From: Promethearchaeota archaeon
Lineage (GTDB): Archaea > Asgardarchaeota > Lokiarchaeia > Sigyniarchaeales > SOKP01
Direction of reading: 5' to 3'
Assembly (NCBI GenBank): GCA_008080735.1
Contig: SHMW01000007.1
Location: 1 to 64,000, forward strand
DNA: 64,000 bases
Every line of letters starts with the position of its first letter. Position 1 is the first letter of the stretch. The notes under the pieces are model-generated. The model was given only the letters and a program-made list of their open reading frames with translations. It was not told the origin of the DNA and did not search any database. The translations under genes and the position numbers were made by a program. This document shows positions 1 through 9,316 of the stretch, one piece after another.

Positions 1-36
1 ATTATAATATTTTTTTATTCATTTTTATATCTATTT

Positions 37-807
37 TTAATCTCGGAAGCCATAATAAACATTGACTAGGAGCAATAATGATTCTCTCAGTGAAAAGGTA
101 TAAATTGGGATATCAAAACTAATTTGATACATTATTAAGGATATAGCAATTGCCGTAAACATAAGTATAGAGAATATTCCTTTTCCAGTTAATTTCCACT
201 TCTTTGTTTCATTTTTCATAAGCTGCTCAATGATTTCTACATCAGATAAATGCTGATAATTCTTTAAATTCTTAATCTTTTGCTTAATTTTCTTCTCTTC
301 TCTTCTGTTTTTAATGGTTCTAAAGAAAGTACCAATAATGTAAAGAACGATTATAATTACGATATCTAAGATCGTATTTGTGTACGAAAAGGCGACATTT
401 GGTCCGAAATAATTAATCACCAAAATAAGAATCAATATAGTAAACAAGCTTATTCTAACCGAATATTTGGGCAAATAGAGAGGATAAATTTGTTTGTCGG
501 TTTCAATGTGTTCTAATTCACCCGTCATTTTTATTTCACTGATTATTTTATCCATTTTTTCTTTCGGACTCTTTCTTGCTTCAAAATAGAATGCAACTAA
601 GATAAAAATCGCATTAATTATTAACCCGGGGATAGGTTTTCCTTCAAACAAAAAGTAAAAGGGAAAGGAAACAACAAGAATAGTTGTTAAAGCCCTCACG
701 CTTCCTCGCGGCAAACCCAATGGATACTCTGGTACCTTCCGCTTATTTATTATACGACTAACAAAAAGCCATAGGATTATGAATCCTCCAATTATCCAGT
801 TTATCAT
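37..807 (-). CDS. Multi-pass membrane protein with a duplicated LPRGSVR-like motif
   Basis: Function unknown. The 256-residue protein is hydrophobic, with roughly six to seven predicted membrane helices and a basic, charged loop around residues 165-200. A short motif occurs twice just before a helix: PLGLPRGSVRALTTI near residue 28 and PLYLPKYSVRISLFTI near residue 110, so the protein looks like an internal duplication of a two-to-three helix unit. The ATG start at 807 gives a signal-anchor-like N-terminus. It is divergent from the 7TM gene to its right, with about 200 bases between them. I recognise no enzymatic motif. The duplication is read directly; a role as transporter or sensor would be a guess. 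Confidence 0.7.
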   Translation of the reverse strand: MINWIIGGFIILWLFVSRIINKRKVPEYPLGLPRGSVRALTTILVVSFPFYFLFEGKPIPGLIINAIFILVAFYFEARKSPKEKMDKIISEIKMTGELEHIETDKQIYPLYLPKYSVRISLFTILILILVINYFGPNVAFSYTNTILDIVIIIVLYIIGTFFRTIKNRREEKKIKQKIKNLKNYQHLSDVEIIEQLMKNETKKWKLTGKGIFSILMFTAIAISLIMYQISFDIPIYTFSLRESLLLLVNVYYGFRD

Positions 808-1003
808 TTTTAAAAATTACCTTATTTTTTCGTTTTATATGAAAAATATTGCATCTAGAAATATTAATACGATGCTATGTAAATGTGTTTGCTATATAGA
901 TATATATATCTTATCGGAACGTTGCCATATCACTTGAGATTATTCTAAGAAAGATTTAAAAAATATCTGTATTTTGATTAATATAGTATTTGAGAGGAAA
1001 AAT

Positions 1004-2089
1004 ATGTTGTTTGAACTTAATATTCAGAGAGATATTCTTTTGCTCCTTCATTATTTTGCCATTTTCTTTGTTGCTTATTTAGTAATACAGATTGTGATGA
1101 AGATTCGAGAAGGTAAAGTGATTTCTACCACGACCGGTCTTGCGATTTATATGATAACTTATGGTATCTTCGTATATTTTATGGGTCTTCCGCTCATTTA
1201 TCCTGAATTAGAAAGTTTCTTTCAAGATACTATTATGTCCATTATGATAATCTATATAGGAGGAATGGTGGGATACATCTTTCTCTCTGAATTAGATGAT
1301 AATTTACATACAAAAGGGGGTAAAAACAGCAATAAAAATTCCTATCTTCTCACTCTTATTTCTTTAGGTGGATTTATTATTTTTATACTCCTAGGATTTG
1401 CTGGATTGTATGACCCCTTTATTACGTTCTCAATTGTATTAATTCCATTCATTATTGCCACTGATAAGATTATCAAAAAGTTTCGAAATCTTGAAGTGGT
1501 GAAGCGAGAGAATCCTGGTCGCTGGTTTTATGCGGGATTAACTATTACAGGTTTGTCTAATGCTTTTTCAAGCTTTTGGATGTTATGGGGGGAATGGTTT
1601 ATGTATATTCGTTATGCCACTGTTATCTTGGGGTCCCTTTTTATGGTTCATGGTTGGCGACTTCTCCCAAATTTATCTGAATTGGATTGGATGAGAAAAA
1701 TGGACAATTTATTTGTCATTCACAGCGAAAGCTCTTCTTTATTATATCAATATAGTTTTAAAACTGATGATGTACAAAAAAAGTTTGATTCCGACTTAAC
1801 GGGAAGTGCGATGGGAGGAGTTGATATGCTTCTCTCAGAAATATTAGCAGAAAAGGGTCATATACGAGAGATTGAACATGAGGATAAGAAGCTGTTTTTT
1901 AGTCATGGTCTTTATACCACTTCAATTCTTATAACGGAAGGTGATTCTCCGGAATTTCGATATCGCTTAGATTTGTTTGAAATTAACTTCGAAAATGATT
2001 TCAATCAAGACGAATTGGCTCATTTTTCAGGGGAAATCACTAAATTTCAACAAGCCGATAAGCTGATCCGAGAATATTTTTCTCATTAG
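1004..2089 (+). CDS. 7TM membrane protein with C-terminal longin/roadblock-like domain
   Basis: Seven hydrophobic segments fill the first about 230 residues and are followed by a soluble tail of about 130 residues. The tail begins with an LFVIHSESSSLLYQYSF-type beta hairpin, followed by a helix (GGVDMLLSEIL) and alternating strands, the pattern of longin/roadblock-like small-GTPase-associated domains that are common in Asgard archaea. I chose the ATG at 1004 because GAGAGG lies at the right distance before it; a longer TTG start at 974 is possible. A PAS histidine kinase follows in the same orientation. Topology is read from the sequence; the longin assignment is a fold-level inference, and a sensory or GTPase-docking role is a guess. 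Confidence 0.65.
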   Translation: MLFELNIQRDILLLLHYFAIFFVAYLVIQIVMKIREGKVISTTTGLAIYMITYGIFVYFMGLPLIYPELESFFQDTIMSIMIIYIGGMVGYIFLSELDDNLHTKGGKNSNKNSYLLTLISLGGFIIFILLGFAGLYDPFITFSIVLIPFIIATDKIIKKFRNLEVVKRENPGRWFYAGLTITGLSNAFSSFWMLWGEWFMYIRYATVILGSLFMVHGWRLLPNLSELDWMRKMDNLFVIHSESSSLLYQYSFKTDDVQKKFDSDLTGSAMGGVDMLLSEILAEKGHIREIEHEDKKLFFSHGLYTTSILITEGDSPEFRYRLDLFEINFENDFNQDELAHFSGEITKFQQADKLIREYFSH

Positions 2090-2260
2090 AAATAAAGTTT
2101 CATTATAATTATGAGAATTTATATTTTCATTACATAAAAGTTAAAAATACTCAATCCTCATTCCAATTGTAAGACATATTTGTAAAAGAATGTGTTTTTA
2201 AGTAAATTAGGAAATTGATATATTATTTTTTTACGTTAAATCTCAGATTGGGGATGTATT

Positions 2261-3412
2261 ATGTCAAAAAGTTTAAGAAGAGAAATTAAATCGAATGAAT
2301 TTCTTTCGATTTTATTTGACAATATGGAAGCTGCGGTATTTTTGGTTGATAAAGCAGTACGCATTCAAAATATTAATCGATCATTTACAAAATTATTTCA
2401 TAAATCAGAGGAAGAGGCTTATAATGAACTATGTGGAAATGCAATAGGGTGCATCTTCCCCGTAAAGGAGGAAACGGACTGTGGGAAAACCTATCATTGC
2501 AACCAATGTAAGCTCCGAAAAGCAATCTCAGAATTGTTTGAGAATAAAAATGACGTTCAGAAGATGGTTATAAAACGAGAGTTTTTAATCGATAATCAAG
2601 TTCATTTAAAATATTTTTACACAATTGCAAATTATTTCAATTTTAAGAAAAATGATTATGTTCTTATTATGATCAATGATATTACTGAATTAGAAGAAGC
2701 AAAAGAAAAATTAAAAGAATTAGATAATATTAAAAATGAATTTTTGGGAATAGCGGCTCATGATTTAAAAAATCCTATTTCTATTATCTCGATGGCCTCC
2801 TCCTTTTTACGAAATGAGGAAAATGAAAAAGGAAATGAGGAAAATATAACACTCATAGAGATGATCCAGAATTCAAGTAATTATATGTTAGATTTAGTTA
2901 ATAATTTGTTGGATATTTCAAAAATAGAAGCTGGAAAACTAATACTTAACAAAACTGAGCAAGATTACATAGAATTTGTAAATGAAGTTCTTGAATTAAA
3001 TAGGATCACAGCAAAAGACAGATTTATTAATATTAACCTTGAAAGGGAAGATGATTATTATCCACGATTAATATTCGATAGGAATCGCATTAGGCAAGTG
3101 ATAAACAATCTCATTGATAATGCCATAAAATTTTCTGCCGATGGCGCTCAAATAATAATTAATATTAAGAAAGGATATACAAAAGGTGTAATGACAGAAA
3201 TTACTGATTTTGGTCCAGGTATTCCCGAAGATGATTTACCCAAATTATTTAAGGAATATCAGACAACAAGCGTAAAAACTACGAATGGAGGGAAAAGCAC
3301 CGGTCTCGGTCTTGCGATATGTAAAAAGATTATTGAAAAACATGATGGAGAGATCGGAGTTAGGAGTCAATTAGGAAAGGGGACAACGTTCTATTTCTCT
3401 CTTCCTGCGTGA
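2261..3412 (+). CDS. PAS-domain sensor histidine kinase
   Basis: Soluble two-component kinase of 383 residues. Residues about 12-140 form a PAS domain with a cysteine cluster (Cys58, Cys64, Cys74, Cys80, Cys83) of the type seen in many kinase PAS domains that may bind metal or sense redox. The phosphoacceptor H-box is FLGIAAHDLKNP with His167. The catalytic domain has the N-box (NLIDNAIKFS), G1 (DFGPGIPE) and G2 (GLGLAICKKII). There are no membrane helices or receiver domain, so it senses in the cytoplasm or couples to a partner such as the upstream 7TM protein. No response regulator is encoded nearby. Ligand unknown. Confidence 0.92.
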   Translation: MSKSLRREIKSNEFLSILFDNMEAAVFLVDKAVRIQNINRSFTKLFHKSEEEAYNELCGNAIGCIFPVKEETDCGKTYHCNQCKLRKAISELFENKNDVQKMVIKREFLIDNQVHLKYFYTIANYFNFKKNDYVLIMINDITELEEAKEKLKELDNIKNEFLGIAAHDLKNPISIISMASSFLRNEENEKGNEENITLIEMIQNSSNYMLDLVNNLLDISKIEAGKLILNKTEQDYIEFVNEVLELNRITAKDRFININLEREDDYYPRLIFDRNRIRQVINNLIDNAIKFSADGAQIIINIKKGYTKGVMTEITDFGPGIPEDDLPKLFKEYQTTSVKTTNGGKSTGLGLAICKKIIEKHDGEIGVRSQLGKGTTFYFSLPA

Positions 3413-3538
3413 TTGTGAATTCTAAATAGGTATATATAGATCTATATAAACCAAAACTATAGATATGCTTTCTCGTTTTATTTTATTACTCTTTTGTATA
3501 ATTTACAAAAAAGTAATATCTAATAACATGCGTGAAAA

Positions 3539-5740
3539 ATGAAAGTAAGCAAATTTAAGTTATTTGGATTTAGTTTGATATTTTTTGGATTGATTCTACC
3601 TCTCTTCTTGAGCATTGTGGGATATATTCCGACCTACGATAATTTTAAGCAAGATGGAGAGAATAGATATCTAATTGAGGAGATTTACTCACCTAAGCTA
3701 AGCTATATTTCGGATTCCTATCCTAGTAATGAAACTATTGCTATCATAGTCCAAATGGGTTTATCTGGAGTTTCCACTGCAGTTACTAATTATGAAAATG
3801 ATTTAAAAGCTACTGGATATAATGTTTTGAAATATTCAAGCAATATAACCGATGCTAAATCTTTAAAAAACTTGCTTAAGGGATATTATGAAAATAACGG
3901 TTTGGTCGGGGCAGTATTCATTGGGAAATTACCTTATGTTTGGTTTAAAGACCCCGCTATAGGGTATAACGAAATATTCGAATGCGATATGTTTTTTATG
4001 GACCTTGACGGGAATTGGATTGACACTAATAGCGATGGAATATATGATGTTCATAATGCATCATCTGGGGCTGACGTGCATCCAGAAATATATATCGGCA
4101 GGATTGATGCCTCTAATAGAACCTTAGGAACGGGACAGAGTTCTGACATCTCAAGTTTAATTAATCGATTTCATAACTATCGCAAAGGTAATTTGAATAT
4201 TGAACATAAAGCATTAATGTATATAGATGACGACTGGCAAGGAGATGCAAATGGAACGTGGAATGATTGGCCTGCTTGGTTAAATAATGCTTATCCCAAT
4301 CATGATGATATTCATACTCCAACAACTTGGACTAATAAGTCTGATTGGCTAAATCGGTTGGGAAATAGTAGTTATGAATTTGCTCATCTAGCTGTTCATA
4401 CTTCCTCATCATCAAGTGGGGGAAAACACTATTTTGGTTCTGGATATGCGGGATCAGAAGGTAATATCACTGCTGCAGAAATTCATAATAAAGGTGGAGG
4501 ATTTGCTTTCTATAATTTATATTGTTGTTGGGGAGCTGATTATAATACTTCTGATTGCATGGGAGCTACCTATTTATTTTCTGGAACATATACTCAAGCC
4601 GTGATTGGATCGACTAAATCGGGAGGGATGATTAATGGAGCTTATTTCTATGATAGTCTAGCGGAAAATAATACAATCGGCCGAGCATTAATCGATTGGC
4701 TTGAATCAAATCCAAATTTGGATGATATTAATAACCAATCGTGGGTTTATGGGATGTGCATATTAGGAGACCCTTTCGCAACTATTCATTATGATTGCTC
4801 TGTCCCAAAACCAACTATAACTTCAAGTACACATACAGAAGATCAATGGAGCACAGTGAAGTCTTTAGTGAGATTTAATTGGACGTGCTATGCTGATTTA
4901 AACGGATTGGACGGATCTTATTATATATTAGATCAGAATCCGAACACGATACCCACAGCTACTACGGGTATATACACAAAAATAAATGGTACCTCATTCT
5001 CCAATCTTGATGACGGTATCTGGTATCTCCATGTTGTTGCGAAAGATGATCTCGGAAATATTGGGAAAAGAGGTGATCATTTCACTCTAAAGATTGATAC
5101 TACTGGTCCAGATATTAGTCTATTAACTCCAACCATCAATCATTACTCACCGACCATTTCAGTATTTATCTCTTGGGACGCTGTTGATGAATATAATTCT
5201 TTAAATCCTTTTTGTATATTTAATCGAACGGGACAATCCATCTATACGGGAACAACAAAAAACTTTACCATAAATGGAATGATAGCGGGACTCAACTTAT
5301 TTAATATCACTTGCACCGATTCACTAATGAATCCTGGAATATTAGAAATTTCAATTTTTGTTGATTTGATTGATCCAAGTGTGAATGTGACCAGTCCATT
5401 AGTAAATCAAACCGTAGAAAATACATTTACAATTACTTGGGAAGCACTCGATGGCGAGAGTGGGATAGATCATACCGAAATATACAGTGATAGTAAACTC
5501 ATAAAAACTGTTGATGGAAATATTAACAGTACCACCATCTCAGGATTAACAGCAGGAACTCATAGTATAAATGTTACTACTTATGACAAATCAGGTCGAT
5601 CAGCATCTCAGACGATCTCTATCAATGTTAAGCCTGGTGAGAATAAAATCCCCGGTTTTCCACTTGGAATATTTATAATTGGCTCAATATTTATTTCAAT
5701 AGCATATGTAATTTCCAAGAAACAAGAACTATACAAATAA
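3539..5740 (+). CDS. Gingipain-like (C25 family) secreted surface peptidase with Ig-like repeats
   Basis: Cell-surface cysteine peptidase candidate of 733 residues. An N-terminal hydrophobic stretch (about 8-30) is a signal peptide or anchor. The catalytic caspase-like fold is suggested by a strand ending in His (EFAHLAVHTSSSSSGG) and a later strand carrying Cys (FYNLYCCWGAD), the His-Cys order of peptidase C25. After about residue 430 come Ig/fibronectin-like beta domains (two copies of the DTTGPDISLLTP / DLIDPSVNVTSP pattern), then a Pro-Gly linker and one C-terminal membrane helix (GFPLGIFIIGSIF) with a Lys tail, an archaeal surface-protein anchor. Substrate unknown. A T-rich tract follows the stop. 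Confidence 0.75.
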   Translation: MKVSKFKLFGFSLIFFGLILPLFLSIVGYIPTYDNFKQDGENRYLIEEIYSPKLSYISDSYPSNETIAIIVQMGLSGVSTAVTNYENDLKATGYNVLKYSSNITDAKSLKNLLKGYYENNGLVGAVFIGKLPYVWFKDPAIGYNEIFECDMFFMDLDGNWIDTNSDGIYDVHNASSGADVHPEIYIGRIDASNRTLGTGQSSDISSLINRFHNYRKGNLNIEHKALMYIDDDWQGDANGTWNDWPAWLNNAYPNHDDIHTPTTWTNKSDWLNRLGNSSYEFAHLAVHTSSSSSGGKHYFGSGYAGSEGNITAAEIHNKGGGFAFYNLYCCWGADYNTSDCMGATYLFSGTYTQAVIGSTKSGGMINGAYFYDSLAENNTIGRALIDWLESNPNLDDINNQSWVYGMCILGDPFATIHYDCSVPKPTITSSTHTEDQWSTVKSLVRFNWTCYADLNGLDGSYYILDQNPNTIPTATTGIYTKINGTSFSNLDDGIWYLHVVAKDDLGNIGKRGDHFTLKIDTTGPDISLLTPTINHYSPTISVFISWDAVDEYNSLNPFCIFNRTGQSIYTGTTKNFTINGMIAGLNLFNITCTDSLMNPGILEISIFVDLIDPSVNVTSPLVNQTVENTFTITWEALDGESGIDHTEIYSDSKLIKTVDGNINSTTISGLTAGTHSINVTTYDKSGRSASQTISINVKPGENKIPGFPLGIFIIGSIFISIAYVISKKQELYK

Positions 5741-5747
5741 GAATAAT

Positions 5748-5782
5748 CTCTTCTTTTTTTTTCTCATTTATATTTTTTTATT
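5748..5782 (+). terminator. T-rich tract after the surface peptidase
   Basis: Immediately after the TAA of the C25-like gene there are two pyrimidine/T runs (TTCTTTTTTTTTC and ATTTTTTTAT) without a strong stem, the form expected of archaeal U-tract termination. Assigned by position and composition only. Confidence 0.4.
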
Positions 5783-5873
5783 TAAATAATTATAATTTCT
5801 AACCAGTTTAGCCAAAAATTGGCACCCTCTCAAATTTAAATTTGCGTGAATGGTTTAATAAAAGTAGATTACA

Positions 5874-6173
5874 ATGATGTTAATGAAAAATATATTGAAT
5901 AATGGCCGAGAGCATATTTTGACGTTAAATAATTATCCTAATGGTCAATTAGCTGTGTATTTGAAAGATAATAATGGATATCCAATGGCAGAACTCTCGA
6001 TTATGGAGGATGATATTCATTTAAATCGTAATGAATTCATCTTTAAAAATTATTCCGAAAACAACGATCTCTCCCAAGAATTATTGAATACAAATATAAT
6101 TAAACCAACCAATAAATTTGTTATTATAGGTTCTCATCTTTGCCCAATATGTTATATTGCGAATTATGTTTGA
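5874..6173 (+). CDS. Small hypothetical protein with C-terminal CPIC motif
   Basis: Unrecognised protein of 99 residues with an alternating strand pattern and a CPIC pair four residues into its last ten, possibly for zinc or a thiol function. Three ATG codons cluster at the start (5874, 5877, 5883) and the exact one is unclear. Its last ten bases overlap the end of the convergent helicase gene. Composition and length make it a plausible gene, but I cannot link it to a family. Confidence 0.5.
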   Translation: MMLMKNILNNGREHILTLNNYPNGQLAVYLKDNNGYPMAELSIMEDDIHLNRNEFIFKNYSENNDLSQELLNTNIIKPTNKFVIIGSHLCPICYIANYV

Positions 6174-7945
6174 AGTGGTTTAATAATTTCGATAAATTTA
6201 CTGCCTCCATTAGACTCATTCCCGCTTAATATCAATCTTTCCTTTGAACGTGTCACACCCACATAAAGTAATTGTCTCTCCTTATCAGAAGTATATGTGT
6301 CCAGTTCGGGAATGATTATTGTATCAAATTCTAATCCTTTTGTGCCGTGAAGAGTTCCGATCAAAACTCCGGGAGTCTCATAATTATATTTTTCTAAATC
6401 TTTCCATTCTATACCAAAATTTGTTAAAAATTCAAAAAGCGGGTGTTCAAAACCTCGTTTTATGAGATTTTTTTTAAACAAAATTAATATTTTCGCATTC
6501 TGTTTCAGCATTCGATCAATTTTTTCTGTTAATTTCATATATTCATCTTGCCGTGAATTGCTTAGTATGATTTCTACGATTCCACGTTTTCCAATAAATT
6601 CCTTAGTAGGGATAAATTCATCAAACTGACCAATAAGATTGGTAAGGCTTTCAGGGAGAACTTTTTGAGCGACCATTCCGATCTCGATTGGTGTGCGATA
6701 TGATTTTTCAAACCGTTTCACGCGACCTCGTGCTTGGATTCCGACACTTGACCATGTGAATCGTTTTCTGGCATAAATGCCTTGTAGTCCATCGCATGTG
6801 ATTAGGAGGGAGTTAGTCTCAGAATTTAAAAGAGGGATGACGGAGCGAAACCAATCTTCTTCAAAATCTTGAGCTTCATCTATTAAAATTGCGTCATAAA
6901 GTACTTTTTTCTCGCTTTCTGCTTTCAATTTATCTATGAGGAGATTAGGAACGAACTCTTGAAAAAAAATCGACATCTTTCCTCTCTTTTTTGCATTTTC
7001 TTCTCCTTCCTCATACAGTCTTGAGAAGTGGTCATTTTCACTTAATAAATAATGGCGAGCCCACGAATGATAAGTAGTAATTGTAATATCAGCTTCAAAA
7101 TCTTGGGGATTTAATAAATGAAATAAAAGATTTTTTAGTAATCTATTATAACAGAGAATAAGAATTTTCCATTCTGGATGTTGTATTGCCAAATATCGGG
7201 CACGTGCAATTAATAAGATAGTTTTTCCACTTCCCGCAACGCCAAATATTAATCGATGTCCCTCTCCCAATTCGCGTGCCAATTCCTCTTGCTCATCATC
7301 TAATAGTTTTATTTTATCCTCTGGTTTTAAAAATCTCTTCAAATCTCCTTGTCCAATAGCGGGTAATCGACAAGTGGGTATGATATTTGCACGAAGGATT
7401 TTAAAATATTTTGGATCCAACCTGTATCCACACGGAATAAGGTCATTCAGAAATCTGTGGAAATTGTCATTTCTACTGACAACTTCTTTAAAACATAGAA
7501 ATATGTATTTTGGCAAAAAATGCTTGATTTTTTTTGCAGTCTCTCTCTCATTAGAAATTTGGCTAAAGGCAACGATACGAATGATGGGAATATTAACATC
7601 CTCGGGAAAATTGGTACGATCTATTATACTTTTGACTGCTCTCCAATATTGATATATTTGGTCAAAAGGATTTGATACCAACTTATTTTGCCCGTCTTTT
7701 ATGATTTCCCATGAGCCTGATTTTGAAATGATCTTTAAAGTTTTGTGAAAATAATCCTTCACCTCCACAATAATAATGCCAAACTTAGGTGAAAGAATTA
7801 AAAAATCTGGTCTTAAGGTGTTTATATCGGGTTCAAAATAGACATACACATCACTTTCCTTAGCAAAATAGTTCTCAATTCGATAAAAAAACGATCTTTC
7901 CCCGGGCATTGAATTAGAATTCGGTTTACTGAGAAATTTTGGCAT
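6164..7945 (-). CDS. NERD-domain superfamily I DNA helicase (UvrD/Rep-like)
   Basis: ATP-dependent DNA helicase fused to a nuclease-related domain. Residues about 10-140 match the NERD pattern (DFLILSPKFGIIIVEVKDY, with the Asp and Glu-Val-Lys typical of restriction-like nucleases). The helicase core follows with Walker A GVAGSGKTILL, Walker B DAILIDEAQDF, a motif around GLQGIYARKRFTW, and C-terminal motifs GTLHGTKGLEFD and LYVGVTRSKERLI. At 593 residues it is a compact single-subunit form without the extra UvrD 1B/2B insertions. The family usually acts in repair or in defence against foreign DNA. It is monocistronic here and no defence neighbours are evident. Confidence 0.9.
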   Translation of the reverse strand: MPKFLSKPNSNSMPGERSFFYRIENYFAKESDVYVYFEPDINTLRPDFLILSPKFGIIIVEVKDYFHKTLKIISKSGSWEIIKDGQNKLVSNPFDQIYQYWRAVKSIIDRTNFPEDVNIPIIRIVAFSQISNERETAKKIKHFLPKYIFLCFKEVVSRNDNFHRFLNDLIPCGYRLDPKYFKILRANIIPTCRLPAIGQGDLKRFLKPEDKIKLLDDEQEELARELGEGHRLIFGVAGSGKTILLIARARYLAIQHPEWKILILCYNRLLKNLLFHLLNPQDFEADITITTYHSWARHYLLSENDHFSRLYEEGEENAKKRGKMSIFFQEFVPNLLIDKLKAESEKKVLYDAILIDEAQDFEEDWFRSVIPLLNSETNSLLITCDGLQGIYARKRFTWSSVGIQARGRVKRFEKSYRTPIEIGMVAQKVLPESLTNLIGQFDEFIPTKEFIGKRGIVEIILSNSRQDEYMKLTEKIDRMLKQNAKILILFKKNLIKRGFEHPLFEFLTNFGIEWKDLEKYNYETPGVLIGTLHGTKGLEFDTIIIPELDTYTSDKERQLLYVGVTRSKERLILSGNESNGGSKFIEIIKPLQT

Positions 7946-8145
7946 CTGTTTATACCCAATAGAAATATTTCAATTTATTGTGCACAATATTCTTTACTTA
8001 AAGAATTGTAAAGGTTATAAATAAATCTAACGCCCATATCACGCAGAGGATAACAAATATAGACTTAAATCGAATAGTTCGAATCATCCATAAATATCAT
8101 ATTATAAAAATATGGAGAAAATCAAGAAATGTTTCTGAAATAGAT

Positions 8146-8406
8146 TTACTTCCCATTAGGGTGATTCATTCTTGAATTTTCTGCCATATTTTTGAGGTTA
8201 CGGTGTTCTTTCAGTTCTTTTTTTGCCAACCTAACTTCCTCTTCAATATCTAAATATTCTACGAGATTTTCAATTGCCTGCCATACATCAGCAATTTCAT
8301 GTGCAATTAATAGCTTATTCGATTTACCTCTGAAGTAATTCTTACAAACTTCGAAGGTCAACTCGCTCATTTCCTCAAATAATCTTCCTACCACTTCATT
8401 AATCAT
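8146..8406 (-). CDS. MazG-like nucleotide pyrophosphohydrolase domain protein
   Basis: All-alpha protein of 86 residues with acidic pairs spaced as in MazG/dUTPase-like NTP pyrophosphohydrolases: LFEEMSEL in the first helix and HEIADVWQAI in the second, which together would bind magnesium. This family removes non-canonical or excess nucleoside triphosphates. The second motif retains the E..D pattern, so activity is plausible. The ATG at 8406 is the only reasonable start. It stands alone between a helicase and a membrane protein gene. Confidence 0.7.
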   Translation of the reverse strand: MINEVVGRLFEEMSELTFEVCKNYFRGKSNKLLIAHEIADVWQAIENLVEYLDIEEEVRLAKKELKEHRNLKNMAENSRMNHPNGK

Positions 8407-8539
8407 ATTAAATCATATTAGTAATAGTTTTATCGTTTAAATAGCTCACATTTTAGTCATGAAAATTAACATCTCTAATTTTTAAAACTACTCGAATCAA
8501 ATTTTTTTGGTAAAAAAAGGAACATTAGAATAAGATTTA

Positions 8540-9112
8540 TTATTGATTTTCAGCCCAACCAAGACAAGCCGCAACTACAGCCCCTAGAGCTGAGAGCATT
8601 AAGCCCAATCCAAAATATTCACTATAACAAGTTGCAAAAGTTAATGATGATGGGCATGTTGCTCCGATTATGATTGAATAGATAAATAAGAAAAATATGA
8701 GAGTTGCTCCAAAGGCCAATAAATAAGTGTAACCTTCACTTATGCTAATTTCTTTTACTACTTTTACGATTCCGGGAATAAAAAATGTAAATGTGAAAAA
8801 TAAGATGGTCTGGAGTGAAAAAATAGTGATTGTTATAGGTTCAGATCCAAATAAATTGAGTATCGATAAGGTAGTAATAATAATTGTAATAGTAAATAAG
8901 AGACCTCCTAAGGTTAATAATAAATACCCTTGATTTTTAGTATCCAAGGTTTGATAGACTAGGAGCAATCCCGGTAAGGTACATACTACGAGTATTCCAA
9001 AGCCAATAATAAAAACTCCCGCCCTCGAAGTTAAAAACATTAGAAATAATCCAAAAATGCCCCCAATAAAGATTATAAGCAACCCTACTTCTTTTTTTGT
9101 TTCTTTCTCCAT
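8540..9112 (-). CDS. Six-helix membrane protein of unknown function
   Basis: About 190 residues, nearly all in six hydrophobic segments with short loops. There is a short charged N-terminus (MEKETKKEV) and no recognised motif. I start it at the ATG at 9112; a TTG at 9127 would add five residues. It is divergent from the PadR regulator at 9317, so the shared upstream region containing the 14-base palindrome could regulate both. Function unknown. Confidence 0.65.
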   Translation of the reverse strand: MEKETKKEVGLLIIFIGGIFGLFLMFLTSRAGVFIIGFGILVVCTLPGLLLVYQTLDTKNQGYLLLTLGGLLFTITIIITTLSILNLFGSEPITITIFSLQTILFFTFTFFIPGIVKVVKEISISEGYTYLLAFGATLIFFLFIYSIIIGATCPSSLTFATCYSEYFGLGLMLSALGAVVAACLGWAENQ

Positions 9113-9293
9113 TGTTTTTTCCACCAAATTGAAAATTAAATAATATCAAGAAAATTGGCGTAATTAATAATCAGAGTGAATTATTTAAATATTACTTCTC
9201 TAGTATTTAGTTTGACTCTGTAATTATGATTCCTTTCCTATTGCTGAAACAAAATAAATATGAATAAACTTAAATATGAATGAATTTTATATA

Positions 9294-9307
9294 TTCTCAT
9301 ATGAGAA
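9294..9307. promoter_or_regulatory. Perfect 14-bp palindrome before padR-like gene (operator candidate)
   Basis: TTCTCATATGAGAA is a perfect inverted repeat lying 10 bases before the first possible start of the PadR-type regulator and within the divergent intergenic region. PadR dimers typically bind palindromes overlapping their own promoter, so autoregulation is likely. The symmetry is read directly; binding is inferred. Confidence 0.55.
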
Positions 9308-9316
9308 CATTCCTAA

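Noticed and set aside
8061..8095. AGTTCGAATC resembling a tRNA T-loop
   Set aside because: No acceptor stem, anticodon arm or D arm can be formed around it; the region is plain AT-rich intergenic sequence.
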